From positions 1 to 5,422 of the forward strand of contig JAEWJB010000072.1 of assembly GCA_023386795.1 (NCBI GenBank): a DNA stretch of 5,422 nt, read 5' to 3'. Position numbers and translations under genes: made by a program. Each line of letters begins with the position of its first letter. Position 1 is the first letter of the stretch. The notes under the pieces were generated by a model, which was not told the origin of the DNA, searched no databases, and saw only the letters and a list, made by a program, of their open reading frames with translations. Below are positions 4,989-5,422 of the stretch, one piece after another. The stretch is from Pseudomonadota bacterium. GTDB lineage: Bacteria; Pseudomonadota; Gammaproteobacteria; Xanthomonadales; Xanthomonadaceae.

Positions 4989-5422
4989 ATGATAAAAGAT
5001 ATAACTATTGGGCAATACGTTCCTGGAGATTCCTTCATACATAAATTGGATCCTAGGACAAAAATAATATCTGCAATATTATTTATTGTGTCGTTATTTA
5101 TAATAAATGAATTTATTGGTTATATTTTTGTAGTGGCATTTATAGCATCTGCAATAATTAGTTCTAAAGTATCTCCTAGGTTCTACTTTAAGGGAATTAA
5201 ACCTGTTATGACTTTAATAATAATAACAGCTATACTGAATATTTTTATGATAAAAGGAACAAGCGATACACTTTTATTTAGTTGGAAGTTTATAAAAGTA
5301 TATGAAGAGGGAATTAATATAGCTATATTTATGACATTAAGACTATTATTCTTAATAATAGGAACATCTATATTAACCTTAACTACATCACCTATAGAGC
5401 TTACAGATGCTTTAGAAAGGCT
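4989..5422 (+). CDS. ecfT: ECF transporter transmembrane subunit EcfT (N-terminal part, cut by window end)
   Basis: 144 complete codons of a membrane protein starting MIKDITIGQYVPGDSFIHKL and still open at the window edge; full EcfT proteins are about 260-270 residues. EcfT is the scaffold that holds S components in the membrane and transmits ATP-driven motion from EcfA1/EcfA2. Seen here are the N-terminal DPRTK motif (21-25), characteristic of the family, hydrophobic segments at about 27-40, 43-58, 72-88 and 109-131, and the start of the cytoplasmic coupling region SPIELTDALERL (134-145). The two Ala-Arg-x coupling motifs would lie beyond the window. GGGGAGGG (4973-4980), eight bases before the ATG and overlapping the ecfA2 stop, sets the start. 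In related genomes truA, rplM and rpsI often follow; that cannot be seen here. Confidence 0.93.
   Translation, partial: MIKDITIGQYVPGDSFIHKLDPRTKIISAILFIVSLFIINEFIGYIFVVAFIASAIISSKVSPRFYFKGIKPVMTLIIITAILNIFMIKGTSDTLLFSWKFIKVYEEGINIAIFMTLRLLFLIIGTSILTLTTSPIELTDALER

Noticed and set aside
1..5422. CRISPR arrays, insertion sequences, tRNA or rRNA genes, attachment sites
   Set aside because: No regularly spaced repeats, transposase frames or RNA gene cores were seen; almost all of the window is accounted for by nine conserved genes.

Overview
This is the distal part of a bacterial ribosomal-protein super-operon running into the energising module of an ECF vitamin/metal transporter. The gene order is rpmJ - rpsM - rpsK - rpsD - rpoA - rplQ - ecfA1 - ecfA2 - ecfT (cut by the window edge), all on the + strand. 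The strongly AT-rich composition, near-exclusive AGA arginine codons, strong AGGAGG-type ribosome binding sites, and the placement of rpsD between rpsK and rpoA point to a low-GC Clostridia. The RpoA and S13 proteins resemble those of Clostridium in the narrow sense (from memory, not from a search). In Bacillus subtilis rpsD lies elsewhere, so Bacillus is unlikely.

Layout. 14-127 encodes L36. 128-340 is a 213-base non-coding gap with a good sigma-A-type promoter (TTGACT-17-TATCAT), a 10-bp inverted repeat straddling its -35 box, and about 130 bases of leader with a long foldable stem before rpsM. 341-1767 encodes S13, S11 and a zinc-finger S4, with short gaps. 1768-1867 is a 100-base leader before rpoA containing a 14-bp hairpin, one arm of which can also pair with the rpoA Shine-Dalgarno. 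1868-3169 encodes RNA polymerase alpha and L17; the rpoA start is taken at 1868, not at the upstream in-frame TTG at 1862. 3170-3288 holds a terminator-like hairpin and a second, 21-bp AT-rich inverted repeat ending in the ecfA1 ribosome binding site. 3289 to the end encodes the two ECF ATPases and the N-terminal 144 residues of the transmembrane EcfT.

How it works together. S13, S11 and S4 are small-subunit proteins, L36 and L17 large-subunit proteins, and RpoA is the assembly platform of RNA polymerase; the rpsM-rpsK-rpsD-rpoA-rplQ block matches the alpha operon that S4 represses in E. coli. EcfA1, EcfA2 and EcfT form the shared motor that drives different substrate-binding S components; no S component is in the window, so the substrate cannot be named.

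The coding content is conventional and I see no new multi-gene system. The parts worth a second look are the three non-coding gaps, each with structure the genes do not explain. Foldings were worked out by hand; no energies or homology searches were computed.
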